Source: Motiliproteus sp036960175 | Lineage (GTDB): Bacteria > Pseudomonadota > Gammaproteobacteria > Pseudomonadales > Balneatricaceae | Length of the DNA stretch: 64,000 bases | Assembly (NCBI GenBank): GCA_036960175.1 | Contig: JBALWH010000007.1 | Coordinates: 1-64,000 of the forward strand | Direction of reading: 5' to 3' | In this document: piece after piece, positions 7,842-16,783 of the stretch | Layout: each line of letters opens with the position of its first letter | How positions within the stretch are numbered: the first letter of the stretch is position 1 | The notes under the pieces: model-generated | What the model was told of the DNA's origin: nothing | What the model saw: the letters and a program-made list of their open reading frames with translations, nothing else | Database searches by the model: none | Position numbers and translations under genes: made by a program

Positions 7842-9062
7842 ATGAGTTCAAGACGTTTTAAAGTTGAGTTCAATAATACTCACGATGAGACATTGGCGGG
7901 TCTGTTAGAAACTCCGGCAGAGGAAACCAATGCTTATGTCTTGTTTGCCCATTGCTTTACCTGTGGAAAGGACCTAGCCACAGCCACGAGAATTTCCAGA
8001 TCACTGGTAGCAAGAGGCTATGCGGTTTTGAGGTTCGATTTCACCGGGCTTGGCAACAGCGACGGTGATTTTTCCAATACTAATTTTTCGTCGAATGTTC
8101 AGGATCTGTTAGCGGCTGCAGATTTTTTGCGTCAGCAATATAGCGCACCGGCTTTGCTCATCGGGCATAGTCTGGGAGGTGCGGCCATATTGAAGGCAGC
8201 GGAGAAAATCCCGGAAAGCCAGGCGGTTGTGACTATAGGCGCACCAGCAGATGCTGCCCATGTGAGCAAACAGTTTGCCTGTGATATCGAAGCGATTGAA
8301 CAGCAGGGACAGGCAGAGGTTGATCTGGCAGGACGTAAATTCACTATCAAAAAGCAGTTTATTGATGATATTCAAGAGCAGAATATGACGCATTTGAAAT
8401 CATTAAAAAAAGCATTGCTGGTGTTTCATTCCCCTCTGGATGCCACTGTGCCCATTGCGGAAGCGCAAAAAATATATCAGCAGGCCAAACACCCGAAAAA
8501 CTTTATAAGCCTGGATCAGGCCGACCATCTGTTGACTCGAAAGGAAGATGCGGAATATGTCGCAGATATCATCGCCTCATGGGCGAACCGGTATTTGGAT
8601 CGGAAATCTACGGTTAACCACAAGTCTTCTGGAATCGAGCGAGGGAAGGTTGTTGTTACCGAGAGAAACCAGGCGTTTACGCAGACAGTGACCAGTGATG
8701 GGCATTTTTGGCTGGCCGATGAACCGGTCTCTGTGGGCGGTGACAACCTAGGGCCGGATCCCTACGAACACCTGTTGGCAGCCTTGGGTGCTTGCACCAA
8801 TATGACCTTGCGTATGTTCGCTAGCCGGAAGGGCTGGCCGTTAGAAAACGTCAGCGTTAGTCTGTCTCATGGCCGCCGGCATGGCGATGATTGCCTGCAT
8901 TGTGATGAGCAGCACCCACAGATTGACGTTATTGACCGGACCATTGTTTTGACGGGGGATCTTGACCAGCAGCAGCGGCAACGGTTGCTAGAAATCGCCG
9001 ATCGTTGTCCAGTACATAAAACGCTTCATAACAAGATTCTAGTGAATACCGAGCTGCGATAA
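7842..9062 (+). CDS. Bifunctional alpha/beta hydrolase-OsmC fusion protein
   Basis: This 406-residue protein joins two enzymes. Residues 1-255 are an alpha/beta hydrolase with nucleophile elbow GHSLGG (Ser near 110), acid Asp in SPLDATVP and His in DQADHLLTR. Residues 265-406 are an OsmC/Ohr-like domain with the two Cys of a thiol peroxidase, in LGACTNMT and DRCPVHKT. OsmC domains reduce organic hydroperoxides. The hydrolase may release or process the peroxide-bearing ester; this is inference, but the fusion is a known architecture. The start ATG has a ggag site upstream. The GST gene follows 54 bases downstream in the same direction, consistent with a small detoxification operon. Confidence 0.9.
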   Translation: MSSRRFKVEFNNTHDETLAGLLETPAEETNAYVLFAHCFTCGKDLATATRISRSLVARGYAVLRFDFTGLGNSDGDFSNTNFSSNVQDLLAAADFLRQQYSAPALLIGHSLGGAAILKAAEKIPESQAVVTIGAPADAAHVSKQFACDIEAIEQQGQAEVDLAGRKFTIKKQFIDDIQEQNMTHLKSLKKALLVFHSPLDATVPIAEAQKIYQQAKHPKNFISLDQADHLLTRKEDAEYVADIIASWANRYLDRKSTVNHKSSGIERGKVVVTERNQAFTQTVTSDGHFWLADEPVSVGGDNLGPDPYEHLLAALGACTNMTLRMFASRKGWPLENVSVSLSHGRRHGDDCLHCDEQHPQIDVIDRTIVLTGDLDQQQRQRLLEIADRCPVHKTLHNKILVNTELR

Positions 9063-9116
9063 ATTCACCGCGTTTTTAGGATATAAGCTGGTTTCCAGCG
9101 AAGAGAATATTTCCAT

Positions 9117-9728
9117 ATGTTTGAGTTATACAGCGCCAATACGCCCAATGGGCAAAAGATTACCATCGCCCTTGAAGAGCTGGGGCTAGATTACAAATTA
9201 AACAAATTGAATCTAGGCCTTCGTGATCAAAAGCAGCCCGCTTATTTGGCTATCAACCCCAATGGCCGAATTCCAGCATTGGTTGATCAGAGTAATGATG
9301 GTTTTGCGGTTTTTGAATCCGGAGCCATATTGATTTACCTGGCGGAAAAGTTCGACAAGCTGATGCCGAGCGATAGCAATGGCCGTAGCTTGGTGATGCA
9401 GTGGTTAATGTTTCAGATGAGTGCCTTAGGTCCGATGATGGGACAGGCAGGATGGTTTTTGAGATCCGCCCCCGAGCAGATGCCATTAGCGGTTGAGCGT
9501 TATCAGCAAGAGACCTTACGTCTCTACGGTGTTCTGGATGCCCGCTTGAAAAAATCAACCTATTTGGCTGGTGATAGCTTTAGCATTGCCGATATTTCCA
9601 CCTGGACATGGGCTCGCAATGCCAAGTATGCAGAGGTGGACGATAGTGGTTTTCCCAATGTGCGTCGTTGGGTCGAAATGATTGGGGATAGAGAGGGCGT
9701 CAAGAGGGGGCTTGCTAGGCTGAAGTAG
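9117..9728 (+). CDS. Glutathione S-transferase (YfcG/YghU-like)
   Basis: This 203-residue cytosolic protein has a thioredoxin-fold N-terminal domain. It opens FELYSANTPNGQKITIALEE, followed by INPNGRIPALVD with the cis-Pro and the glutathione-binding FESGAILIYLAEKF. The all-helical C-terminal domain has YLAGDSFSIADIS, the conserved N-capping box. The TPNGQK stretch places it with the Nu-class/YfcG-like enzymes, which often act on disulfides or peroxides rather than as classic conjugating enzymes. It sits downstream of the hydrolase-OsmC gene, supporting a shared role in peroxide or electrophile removal. No clear terminator follows before the convergent cyclase gene. Confidence 0.92.
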   Translation: MFELYSANTPNGQKITIALEELGLDYKLNKLNLGLRDQKQPAYLAINPNGRIPALVDQSNDGFAVFESGAILIYLAEKFDKLMPSDSNGRSLVMQWLMFQMSALGPMMGQAGWFLRSAPEQMPLAVERYQQETLRLYGVLDARLKKSTYLAGDSFSIADISTWTWARNAKYAEVDDSGFPNVRRWVEMIGDREGVKRGLARLK

Positions 9729-9826
9729 ATGATTTAATTGGACGCCTTTGTCACAAGGTAATGCACCTGCCCATTACTAAAAAAGTAAACGGGGCTCCAC
9801 AGTCACGTGTCAGGCATTGGGGGAGT

Positions 9827-12241
9827 TTAGGCGTTAAGGCGTGAATTTTTGGTGTTATACATCGAAGAATCCGCATGGCTCAGTAGCCTGTTTATATCGG
9901 TACCATGCTCTGGGAAAAGGGCGTAGCCAATGCTGGCTCCGATAGTTAGCTCGATGGCTGAATCAATGGTGTCTGAAGGAGCCAGTTGAAACGGCTGGGT
10001 GGTTAGTTCCGCGTAGATGGTGGCGATGATGCTCTCGATTGACTGGTTTTCGGGTATATCTTCAATGACAGCTGTAAATTCGTCACCACCAATTCGGGCT
10101 GCCGTGTCGGAGCTTCGAATCGCTTTAGTTAATCGGTGGGCGAATTCTATTAAAATAATATCTCCTGCCTCATGCCCATAGGTATCGTTGACCGGTTTGA
10201 AATCATCTAGGTCGATAAAGAGAATTAATACTTTTTCACCATGCCTTGCGGCTCTTTGTATCGCCAGTTCAGCGCGTTCAATAAAGTGTGCTCGGTTACA
10301 GAGGTCGGTGAGCAAGTCGTAATTAGCTTGATGCCAGATCGTTTGCTCCATTTGACGTTGCTCGGTAATATCCTGTTTAACAGCGACGTAATTGATGATT
10401 TCGTTTTGATCATTCACCACCGGAGCGATTGATACGCTTTCCAGCGTAAGACTGCCATTTTTCTTTCGGTTCCATAATTCACCTGTCCAGACTTTTTTCG
10501 AGGCGATTGTTTTCCAAAGTGTTTTATAGGTATCTGTGGGTGTTTTGCCGGATTGTAGCATGCGTGGATTTTGGCCGATGACCTCTTCAGCATCGTAGCC
10601 TGTGATCTCACTGAAACGGGGATTAACATAGAGTATTTTTGGTTCGGGGGTGGTGACGATTGTTGCCACGGGACTGTTCTCTATGGCTAAAGAGAGCGTC
10701 TTCAACTCCAGCTCAAGCAATTTTCTTTCACTGATATCTTGATGGGTTCCTAGTGCGCGAATAGCGTTACCCTGATTGTCATATTTAAAGATTTTCCCCC
10801 TTGTCTGAATCCATTTCCATTCGCCGGATTTGGACCGCATACGGATATCAGCTTGATAATTCTTGCTTTTACCAGAGATGTGAGCGTCTAGTTTTAAGGT
10901 CATTGCTGGCAGGTCATCGGGATGGACCAATTGTTGCCATTGCTCTAACGATTGTTCCAGTTCATCTAGGCTGTATCCCAGCATCTCTGCCCATTGCGGA
11001 TTAAATATGGCTTTTCCGGTTTGTAAATTCACGTCCCATAGGCCAAGTTCGGCACCGCTGACCGCCATTTCCAACCGTTCCTGACTCTCTTTAAGTTCTC
11101 TTTGAGTTTGCTTAAGCAGTAAGCGGTCCTGATTAAGATGGCGGGTACGAACCTCCAATTCCTGTGCAAGTACCATTGGGTGCCTGAGTCCGTTGTAAAT
11201 TAATAGGCTGATGACCACGGTAATCGCCATTAGTAGTATCCCATCAACAGTGGCGGATTTTATCGCAATCCAGCCTGCTTTCGGGGTGATATTCAGCTCC
11301 CATGTACTATTGGGTACTAATACCTGATGGATTACTGGTGCGCCGACCAGTGAAGAAGATGAACGGGCAAATGTATCTATAGCCTGGGTGTCTGGATGAA
11401 GACGCTCCAAGGTCCAGGAGTAATTTTTTGACTCTAGAGTGCTGATTCGGGATTGGTTTAATAGGTTATCTAAAATCATCAGCGCACTGGTGAAACCCCA
11501 AAATGATGTCTTTCCTTCCGGTGAGGTGAGGAACACCGGTTGTCGTGCGATAACGGCGACACCGCCTTGGATCAAAGTAAAGGGACCGGCCAGTGTCAGC
11601 TGTTTCGTTTCTTTGGCATAAATGGCTTCTTTATTGCGCGCATCGTCTGCCAACAGGTTATGACCTATCGCTTTTTCGTTGCCCTTGAGTGGCACGATCG
11701 CGTTGATAATGCCTTTGGGAGCTAATTGTAGATTACTAATCCCAGGAGCCGTATCTAGTAACTGGAAAACGATTTTCTCAAAATTATCTGGAGGCCCGAG
11801 TTGGTTCTTTATTAGCAGAGCGATTGCTGTAGTGGTTGCCCGCGACTGGTTGATCAGGCTGAGAAGGGAGTCCGAGTGTGAGGCTGCGATGGTCAATGCG
11901 GCGGTACGTTTCGAGGCAATATCATGCCTGAGTTCTGTGTGGAAGAACGCAGTGCTGACCAGGAGGGTGCAGAATAGTGCTAAACCGCTTAAAAGCGATA
12001 ATTGCACTCGCCTTTTCTTGGTTAAGAAGGGCATCCAGCGGATATGAGTAACGTAGATAAAAAGTGAAAATAGTGCAGCCAGTAGTGTGGCGAAAATAAT
12101 TCTGTGTGGTGATAGCGTGGGGAAATCAGTTTCCGTGACCAGTACCGACTCTATTTGCAGATAATCCGCAGCTAGCCATATTGCAGATAAAAACAATACG
12201 GTTAAGGCGACGACCCACTGCTGATGCGTAGTTCTGATCAT
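9827..12241 (-). CDS. Membrane CHASE-PAS-PAS diguanylate cyclase
   Basis: This 804-residue membrane protein has N-terminal hydrophobic segments near residues 8-28, 45-66 and 80-102, a periplasmic CHASE-like sensor (about 105-330) and a fourth segment near 335-352. A short coiled coil is followed by two PAS domains (about 390-505 and 515-630) and a C-terminal GGDEF domain. The active-site motif GGDEF near 717 is intact. An inhibitory I-site RSSD lies five residues upstream, so product inhibition by c-di-GMP is expected. No EAL domain is present. It makes c-di-GMP from two GTP and so would shift cells toward biofilm. It is monocistronic and convergent with the GST gene; ligands of its sensor domains are unknown. 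Confidence 0.92.
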   Translation of the reverse strand: MIRTTHQQWVVALTVLFLSAIWLAADYLQIESVLVTETDFPTLSPHRIIFATLLAALFSLFIYVTHIRWMPFLTKKRRVQLSLLSGLALFCTLLVSTAFFHTELRHDIASKRTAALTIAASHSDSLLSLINQSRATTTAIALLIKNQLGPPDNFEKIVFQLLDTAPGISNLQLAPKGIINAIVPLKGNEKAIGHNLLADDARNKEAIYAKETKQLTLAGPFTLIQGGVAVIARQPVFLTSPEGKTSFWGFTSALMILDNLLNQSRISTLESKNYSWTLERLHPDTQAIDTFARSSSSLVGAPVIHQVLVPNSTWELNITPKAGWIAIKSATVDGILLMAITVVISLLIYNGLRHPMVLAQELEVRTRHLNQDRLLLKQTQRELKESQERLEMAVSGAELGLWDVNLQTGKAIFNPQWAEMLGYSLDELEQSLEQWQQLVHPDDLPAMTLKLDAHISGKSKNYQADIRMRSKSGEWKWIQTRGKIFKYDNQGNAIRALGTHQDISERKLLELELKTLSLAIENSPVATIVTTPEPKILYVNPRFSEITGYDAEEVIGQNPRMLQSGKTPTDTYKTLWKTIASKKVWTGELWNRKKNGSLTLESVSIAPVVNDQNEIINYVAVKQDITEQRQMEQTIWHQANYDLLTDLCNRAHFIERAELAIQRAARHGEKVLILFIDLDDFKPVNDTYGHEAGDIILIEFAHRLTKAIRSSDTAARIGGDEFTAVIEDIPENQSIESIIATIYAELTTQPFQLAPSDTIDSAIELTIGASIGYALFPEHGTDINRLLSHADSSMYNTKNSRLNA

Positions 12242-12542
12242 TGCTTGATCTGACCATCCAGTGTTTGATTAATTAAGTCTAATATACTCTAGCTTCTGCT
12301 GCTGTTAATTGAAGCTTTTATTTGACTAAATTTTGTTGAAATAACTGACTGATTTAGTTGGTAATAGCCGTTTTTTGGCTCCCAACGGGTGAGTGAGGGT
12401 TTGCTTTGAGGGAGGTTTTATTGCTTAGGTTTCTAGATATACCCACGCACCAGGGGTGTTTAGTATGGCCAGCATTGATATTTACGAGATGGCAGGGCAA
12501 ACGACGCGCTGATGTTCCAGCGCATCGAACTCAGTGAGTGAC
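12242..12542. other. Gene-free stretch upstream of cyclase gene
   Basis: About 300 bases with no supportable gene. The right part lies downstream of the AhpD-like gene and the left part would carry the cyclase promoter. A short agcc/ggct hairpin around a T-run near 12367-12382 is too weak to call a terminator. Confidence 0.35.
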
Positions 12543-13082
12543 TTAAGCAAACGGCTTAAAGCGTTCATCCAGCGGCGTATCGGCGATATGGTTGACGTAA
12601 TTACTCATCACTTTCTGCGCCAATCCCAAGACAATTTCTAGCATCTGTTGTTGGCCGTATCCTGCACTGTAGAAGGCATCGGTTTGCTCTTGGCTAAGGC
12701 GGCCGCGGCTGCGAAGCATGGCTAAGGTGGTGTCGTGCAACACTTGTAGTTTTGCATCTGGCAGTTCGGTTCTATCCCGCAATGCTTGGTTTAGGGCGGG
12801 GTCGACGCCCATCATATGGGCAATCGCGCTGTGGGCAGGTACGCAATAGTGGCACTCATGCTCAACGTTAATGGTTTGCCAGACTACGGTTAGCTCTTCT
12901 TTGTTGAATGTGGTTTCTTGGAAAAGCTTGTGCAGCAGTTGATAGCCTTCCAGCAACTGAGGGGAGTTGGACATCACCGCATGAAGGCTTGGGATCATGC
13001 CGAAACCTTTGATGGAATTTTGCAGTAGTGGCTTGCTCTGTTCGGGAGCTGTATCGAGATCATGTAAAGGAAACTGGGTCAT
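12543..13082 (-). CDS. Carboxymuconolactone decarboxylase/AhpD-like protein
   Basis: This 179-residue all-helical cytosolic protein has the AhpD-type redox pair CHYC at about 77-80, inside EHECHYCVPAHSA, with the following His that belongs to the proton relay. Proteins of this family act as peroxidase-reducing partners or alkylhydroperoxidases; decarboxylase activity is unlikely when the CxxC is present. It is divergent from the TetR-type gene across a 118-base gap with two palindromic operators, so that regulator almost certainly controls it. The start is placed at ATG 13082, giving MTQFPLHDLD. Confidence 0.88.
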   Translation of the reverse strand: MTQFPLHDLDTAPEQSKPLLQNSIKGFGMIPSLHAVMSNSPQLLEGYQLLHKLFQETTFNKEELTVVWQTINVEHECHYCVPAHSAIAHMMGVDPALNQALRDRTELPDAKLQVLHDTTLAMLRSRGRLSQEQTDAFYSAGYGQQQMLEIVLGLAQKVMSNYVNHIADTPLDERFKPFA

Positions 13083-13147
13083 TTCGGCACCTGATTGTCT
13101 AGTTTTGATGGGGTGTTTTGCATTTATATTCTTACATTAGTTGAAAA

Positions 13148-13184
13148 TGAACGGTCGTTCAAGATAAAATTGAACGATCATTCA
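13148..13184. promoter_or_regulatory. Two palindromic TetR-type operators
   Basis: tgaacggtcgttca at 13148-13161 is a perfect palindrome around a 2-base centre. tgaacgatcattca at 13171-13184 is the same site with one imperfect pair. Centres are 23 bases apart, about two helical turns. Both lie in the gap between the AhpD-like gene and the divergent TetR-type gene, which fits autoregulation and repression of the neighbour. Confidence 0.8.
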
Positions 13185-13200
13185 AATTAAAGGGTGGAAG

Positions 13201-13782
13201 ATGGTTAATTCAGCCAAGTACGATCGGCAGGATGCATTAGCAAAAGCGACCAATTTGTTTTGGGAGAAAGGCTTTCACGCGACCTCTATGCGCAACATTC
13301 AGGATGCGGTGGATATGCGACCGGGCAGTATCTATGCCTGTTTTGGCAGTAAAGAGGGGTTGTTCAAGGAGGCGCTTCACCATTATGCCGATGGCACATT
13401 GGCGGTGATTCGTCAGCAGATGCAGTCCCATGACTCACCGCTAGATGCGCTGAAATCTTTTGTTCGCTGTTTGATCACAGATCAGCGCCAGGATGTGCCC
13501 AGTGATCTGTGTATGTTGGTAAAGACCTTGGCGGAATTAACGGAAGACAATGCGGAGCTTCTGACTGAAGCGCGGCAGTTAATTCGTTTAGTTGAAGATG
13601 CTTTTGCTGAGTTGTTGCAGCAGGCTATTGATGCTGGCGAACTAGATGCCGATAAAGATGCTCGCCGTCTGGCGCGATTGATTCAGATGCAGGTGATGGG
13701 GTTGCGGTCCTATGCGCGTGCTAATAAGGATCAAGCTCAGCTCGAGCAACTGATCGATGATGCTCTGAGTTGTCTTGCCTGA
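13201..13782 (+). CDS. TetR family transcriptional regulator
   Basis: This 193-residue regulator has an N-terminal helix-turn-helix typical of TetR proteins: ATNLFWEKGFHATSMRNI, followed by PGSIYACFGSKEGLFKEAL (residues about 15-60). The all-helical C-terminal domain resembles TetR_C ligand and dimer modules of the type seen in regulators of redox or electrophile response. The ATG has gggtgg upstream. Two palindromes lie just 5' of the gene and serve the divergent AhpD-like gene too. Known TetR members release DNA upon ligand binding; the ligand here is unknown, but the target suggests a reactive compound. Confidence 0.9.
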   Translation: MVNSAKYDRQDALAKATNLFWEKGFHATSMRNIQDAVDMRPGSIYACFGSKEGLFKEALHHYADGTLAVIRQQMQSHDSPLDALKSFVRCLITDQRQDVPSDLCMLVKTLAELTEDNAELLTEARQLIRLVEDAFAELLQQAIDAGELDADKDARRLARLIQMQVMGLRSYARANKDQAQLEQLIDDALSCLA

Positions 13783-13810
13783 GAGGACGACTACTCTTTT
13801 TGAACAGGCG

Positions 13811-13855
13811 AGAGCCCGGAAGCGAACGGATCTAAACGCTTCCTCCGGGTTCTCT
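13811..13855 (+). terminator. Large hairpin after the TetR gene
   Basis: The core arms ggaagcg (13818-13824) and cgcttcc (13837-13843) pair perfectly. Outer arms agagccc and gggttctct extend the stem with internal bulges. No long U-run follows, so it may act as a terminator, a transcript stabiliser, or both. Confidence 0.4.
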
Positions 13856-13956
13856 ATAAACTGACAAGCAAAGCTGGTGGGTGAGTTAATGCCAAAGCCC
13901 GCGCAGCTGCTACTGTCAAATCATTTGATCAATCACTTTACTCGGCTAATAGCCGG

Positions 13957-14370
13957 TTACTTCAACGTCTTTAAAAAGGCGATCAGATAATCCTGGGCCG
14001 CTTCATCGTTGATATTTACGTGGCGCATGCGGGTGCCTGGGACTAGCAGGTCGTTGGCGTTGATCCACTGACGAAGCTTCTTATCATTCCAGGTGATACC
14101 GGAATTCTTCAGAGCATCGGAATAGACATAGCGCGGCAGGCTGCCTGCCTTGCGGTTAAGGACGCCATGTAGTTGTGGCCCAAAGGTGTTTTTGGAACTG
14201 TCGGCGGAGTGGCAGGCACGGCAGTGATGATTGAAGATGACCTCGCCTGCTGCGGCCATGGCGGCTTCGCTTTCCGCAGCATAATTGTCGGGATCGCCAG
14301 CATGGACGAAGTTAACCAGTGCCAGTGCCAGCGCTAGTGCTGGAGCCAGTAAGATGTTTTTGATTTTCAT
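13957..14370 (-). CDS. Periplasmic class I cytochrome c (c2/c550-like)
   Basis: This 137-residue protein has a signal peptide (residues 1-24, cut after VHA). The single haem-binding motif CRACH is at 50-54 and the distal Met ligand lies in PGTRMRHV near 115. GPQLHGVLNRKAGS is the c2-type loop. It would carry electrons in the periplasm. Its position divergent from exaC, next to the PQQ genes, suggests a link to periplasmic alcohol oxidation. In the Pseudomonas system that job belongs to ExaB; I cannot say this is its ortholog, since the strand and order differ. The gene is transcribed away from exaC. Confidence 0.88.
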   Translation of the reverse strand: MKIKNILLAPALALALALVNFVHAGDPDNYAAESEAAMAAAGEVIFNHHCRACHSADSSKNTFGPQLHGVLNRKAGSLPRYVYSDALKNSGITWNDKKLRQWINANDLLVPGTRMRHVNINDEAAQDYLIAFLKTLK

Positions 14371-14712
14371 GATGACGTCCTTCCGTAGTGCGTTTAGCTT
14401 CTTGGTAAATTTTAAGATAGCTAGGCCCTTGGTATCTTCACCTCAAAGGTACTCTTTGTGTAGGTCTTTGGTACCGTTTTTTAAACGTGGTAATCCTCTA
14501 TATCCTTTTGTTCATGCCTGCTGCAGAGCGGTGGTTATGCTCTACAAACTCTGTGGTTACTACTAAGTAAGTAGTTTTTGAATGCCAAAGAACGATACCT
14601 GGCTCGCAACAGAGAGAGCTAATATGAGTCCATACCTGTGTGATGGGATAAAGCCGCAGGGGAGAGCCTATAGGTAGGGCGCCTTCAGACAACAAACATA
14701 AAAGGTATCGTC
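14371..14712. promoter_or_regulatory. Divergent regulatory region between cytochrome c and exaC
   Basis: The 342 bases hold no supportable gene. Between 14431 and 14475 the sequence repeats ggtat, ggtact and ggtacc. It includes the interrupted palindrome caaag-ggtac... at 14444-14458 (caaag then ctttg, centred on gtact) and ctttggtacc at 14466-14475. The decamer ctcaaaggta at 14442-14451 recurs upstream of the erbR gene. These are candidate binding sites for the alcohol regulator. The exaC ribosome site is a weak agg before ATG 14713. Confidence 0.4.
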
Positions 14713-16233
14713 ATGATTTACGCAAAGCCAGGCACAGAGGGATCCGTTGTTTCCTTCAAGCCACGTTATGGAAACTTTATTGGTGGCAAATGGGTTGCAC
14801 CAGTAAATGGTCAGTACTTCTCTAACAGTACCCCTATCACTGGCGAGGAGTTTTGTGAAATTCCTCGTTCTTGCGAAGCCGATATCAATCTGGCTTTAGA
14901 TGCAGCTCACGCGGCTAAGGATTCCTGGGGTGGTACTTCGGTTACTGCGCGCTCCAATCTTCTGCTAAAAATTGCTGATCGCATGGAAGAGAATCTCGAA
15001 AAGCTGGCCGTTGCTGAAACTTGGGATAACGGTAAAGCGGTACGTGAAACGCTGGCTGCAGACGTTCCTTTAGCGATTGACCATTTCCGTTACTATGCGG
15101 GTTGTATCCGTGCACAGGAAGGTTCTGTCGGTGAAATCGATGGCAATACTGTTGCTTATCATTTCCATGAGCCTCTGGGTGTTGTTGGTCAGATCATTCC
15201 TTGGAACTTCCCACTGTTGATGGCTGCCTGGAAAATTGCTCCAGCGATAGTGGCCGGTAACTGTGTCGTTCTTAAGCCTGCCGAGCAGACCCCTGTTTCA
15301 ATCCTGATCTTGATGGAAGTGATTGGTGATCTGTTGCCACCGGGTGTGCTGAACGTTGTTAATGGTTTCGGTAAGGAAGCAGGTGAAGCGCTGGCTACTA
15401 GTAAGCGTATCGCCAAGATTGCCTTTACCGGTTCTACCCCTGTTGGCTCTCATATCCTTAAGTGTGCTGCCGAAAACATTATTCCTTCTACCGTTGAGCT
15501 CGGCGGCAAGTCTCCAAATATCTTTTTTGCTGATGTTATGAATCAGGAAGACGAGTACATCAACAAGGCTGCTGAAGGAATGGTTCTGGCCTTCTTCAAC
15601 CAGGGTGAAGTCTGTACTTGCCCTTCTCGTGCCCTGATTCACGAAGATATTTACGATGCATTCATCGCTCGCGTTCTAGAGCGTGTCAAGACTATCAAAC
15701 GTGGCGATCCGCTGGATACTGATACTCAGGTAGGTGCTCAGGCGTCTCAGCAGCAGTACGAAAAGATCCTGTCTTACCTCGAAATTGGTAAGGCCGAAGG
15801 CGCTGAAGTGCTGATCGGTGGTAATTCTCACAAGATGGAAGGTGAGTTTGGTACGGGCTACTACGTGGAGCCTACTCTGATGAAGGGCGACAACAGCATG
15901 CGCATCTTCCAGGAAGAGATTTTTGGTCCGGTTGTTGCTGTTACCACCTTTAAAGATGAAGCAGAAGCACTGGCTATTGCCAATGATACTGAATTCGGTC
16001 TGGGTGCCGGCGTCTGGACTCGCGATATGAACACTGCCTATCGTATGGGTCGTGGCATTCAATCCGGTCGGGTCTGGACTAACTGCTACCACCTCTACCC
16101 AGCTCACGCTGCCTTCGGTGGTTACAAGAAGTCTGGTGTTGGCCGTGAAACTCACAAGATGATGTTGGATCATTATCAGCAGACCAAGAACCTGCTGGTC
16201 AGCTACGACATCAACCCTCTGGGCTTCTTCTAA
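14713..16233 (+). CDS. exaC: NAD-dependent aldehyde dehydrogenase, ExaC type
   Basis: The 506-residue length and sequence match the ExaC/AcoD group of acetaldehyde dehydrogenases. The Rossmann part holds PWNFPLLMAAWKIAPA and FTGSTPVG. Glu in TVELGGKSPN (near 263) is the general base, and the catalytic Cys is in NQGEVCTCPSR (near 300). It oxidises the aldehyde made from alcohol by the periplasmic dehydrogenase, in the cytoplasm with NAD. In Pseudomonas aeruginosa the same gene stands directly before pqqA, as here. A strong terminator at 16292-16323 separates it from pqqA. Codon use is rich in preferred codons, suggesting high expression. Confidence 0.95.
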   Translation: MIYAKPGTEGSVVSFKPRYGNFIGGKWVAPVNGQYFSNSTPITGEEFCEIPRSCEADINLALDAAHAAKDSWGGTSVTARSNLLLKIADRMEENLEKLAVAETWDNGKAVRETLAADVPLAIDHFRYYAGCIRAQEGSVGEIDGNTVAYHFHEPLGVVGQIIPWNFPLLMAAWKIAPAIVAGNCVVLKPAEQTPVSILILMEVIGDLLPPGVLNVVNGFGKEAGEALATSKRIAKIAFTGSTPVGSHILKCAAENIIPSTVELGGKSPNIFFADVMNQEDEYINKAAEGMVLAFFNQGEVCTCPSRALIHEDIYDAFIARVLERVKTIKRGDPLDTDTQVGAQASQQQYEKILSYLEIGKAEGAEVLIGGNSHKMEGEFGTGYYVEPTLMKGDNSMRIFQEEIFGPVVAVTTFKDEAEALAIANDTEFGLGAGVWTRDMNTAYRMGRGIQSGRVWTNCYHLYPAHAAFGGYKKSGVGRETHKMMLDHYQQTKNLLVSYDINPLGFF

Positions 16234-16291
16234 GCCTTAAGGGGACGTCTCGCTCCACCATACGTACTGTTTAAGTTGTCTGTATGTTTTC

Positions 16292-16323
16292 AAGCCCTGG
16301 CCTAACCGCCGGGGCTTTTTTTT
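16292..16323 (+). terminator. Rho-independent terminator after exaC
   Basis: The stem aagccctgg/ccggggctt (one G-U pair, 8-base loop) is followed by a run of T. It isolates exaC from the pqq promoter. Confidence 0.85.
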
Positions 16324-16473
16324 ATGTACAGGAGGTGCGGCCTGGCGCGAGAACAAGGGTAGTGGCAGCGTCGATTGTCAGGAGGGGCAGCTTAATGCTC
16401 CTGCAAAATGGCTATCGCTCCCTTAGGCCTACTACTTTTGACCCCCGGTATCCGGCCCAAGGTTGTCTATTTA

Positions 16474-16487
16474 ATGACAATTGTCAT
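16474..16487. promoter_or_regulatory. Perfect 14-base palindrome upstream of pqqA
   Basis: atgacaattgtcat is a perfect palindrome 69 bases before the pqqA start, followed at once by the A/T-rich tattattata. It could be a dimeric regulator site overlapping the pqqA promoter. No confident -35/-10 pair could be set. Confidence 0.45.
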
Positions 16488-16555
16488 CTATTATTATAGG
16501 TGTACGGGAACTGCCGGTTTTCGGATTTTAAAATAAGATCATGAGGAACAGTGTT

Positions 16556-16627
16556 ATGTGGACTAAACCTGGATACATCGATATGCGTATTGGCTTTGAA
16601 GTAACCATGTACTTCAGCAACCGCTAG
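16556..16627 (+). CDS. pqqA: PqqA, precursor peptide of pyrroloquinoline quinone
   Basis: This 23-residue peptide has the classic PqqA form: MWTKPGYID at the N-terminus and FEVTMYF carrying the Glu (residue 15) and Tyr (residue 19) that are cross-linked to make PQQ. It is encoded between exaC and pqqB with a tgagga ribosome site. PqqD presents it to the radical SAM enzyme PqqE, and the remaining residues are trimmed by proteases. A strong hairpin follows at 16639-16660. Its short length makes automatic gene finding miss it. Confidence 0.97.
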   Translation: MWTKPGYIDMRIGFEVTMYFSNR

Positions 16628-16638
16628 TCGTTAGCTTG

Positions 16639-16660
16639 CTACCCCGCGTCAGCGGGGTAG
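16639..16660 (+). ncRNA. Intercistronic stem-loop between pqqA and pqqB
   Basis: ctaccccgc and gcggggtag form a perfect 9-base stem with loop gtca. No U-run follows, so it is more likely to protect or limit the transcript than to end it fully. Hairpins after pqqA are known to make its mRNA more abundant than that of downstream pqq genes; the same is inferred here. Confidence 0.7.
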
Positions 16661-16783
16661 TGAATACCTTCCTCCCATCCGCCCGATATCGAGATTAAAT
16701 AGCCTGCCTACGCTGTCACTGAATTAGCCAGGATATAGACCGTGCGGATGGTTGAGCGAATCAATTGCCCAAGAGGTCCTTCG

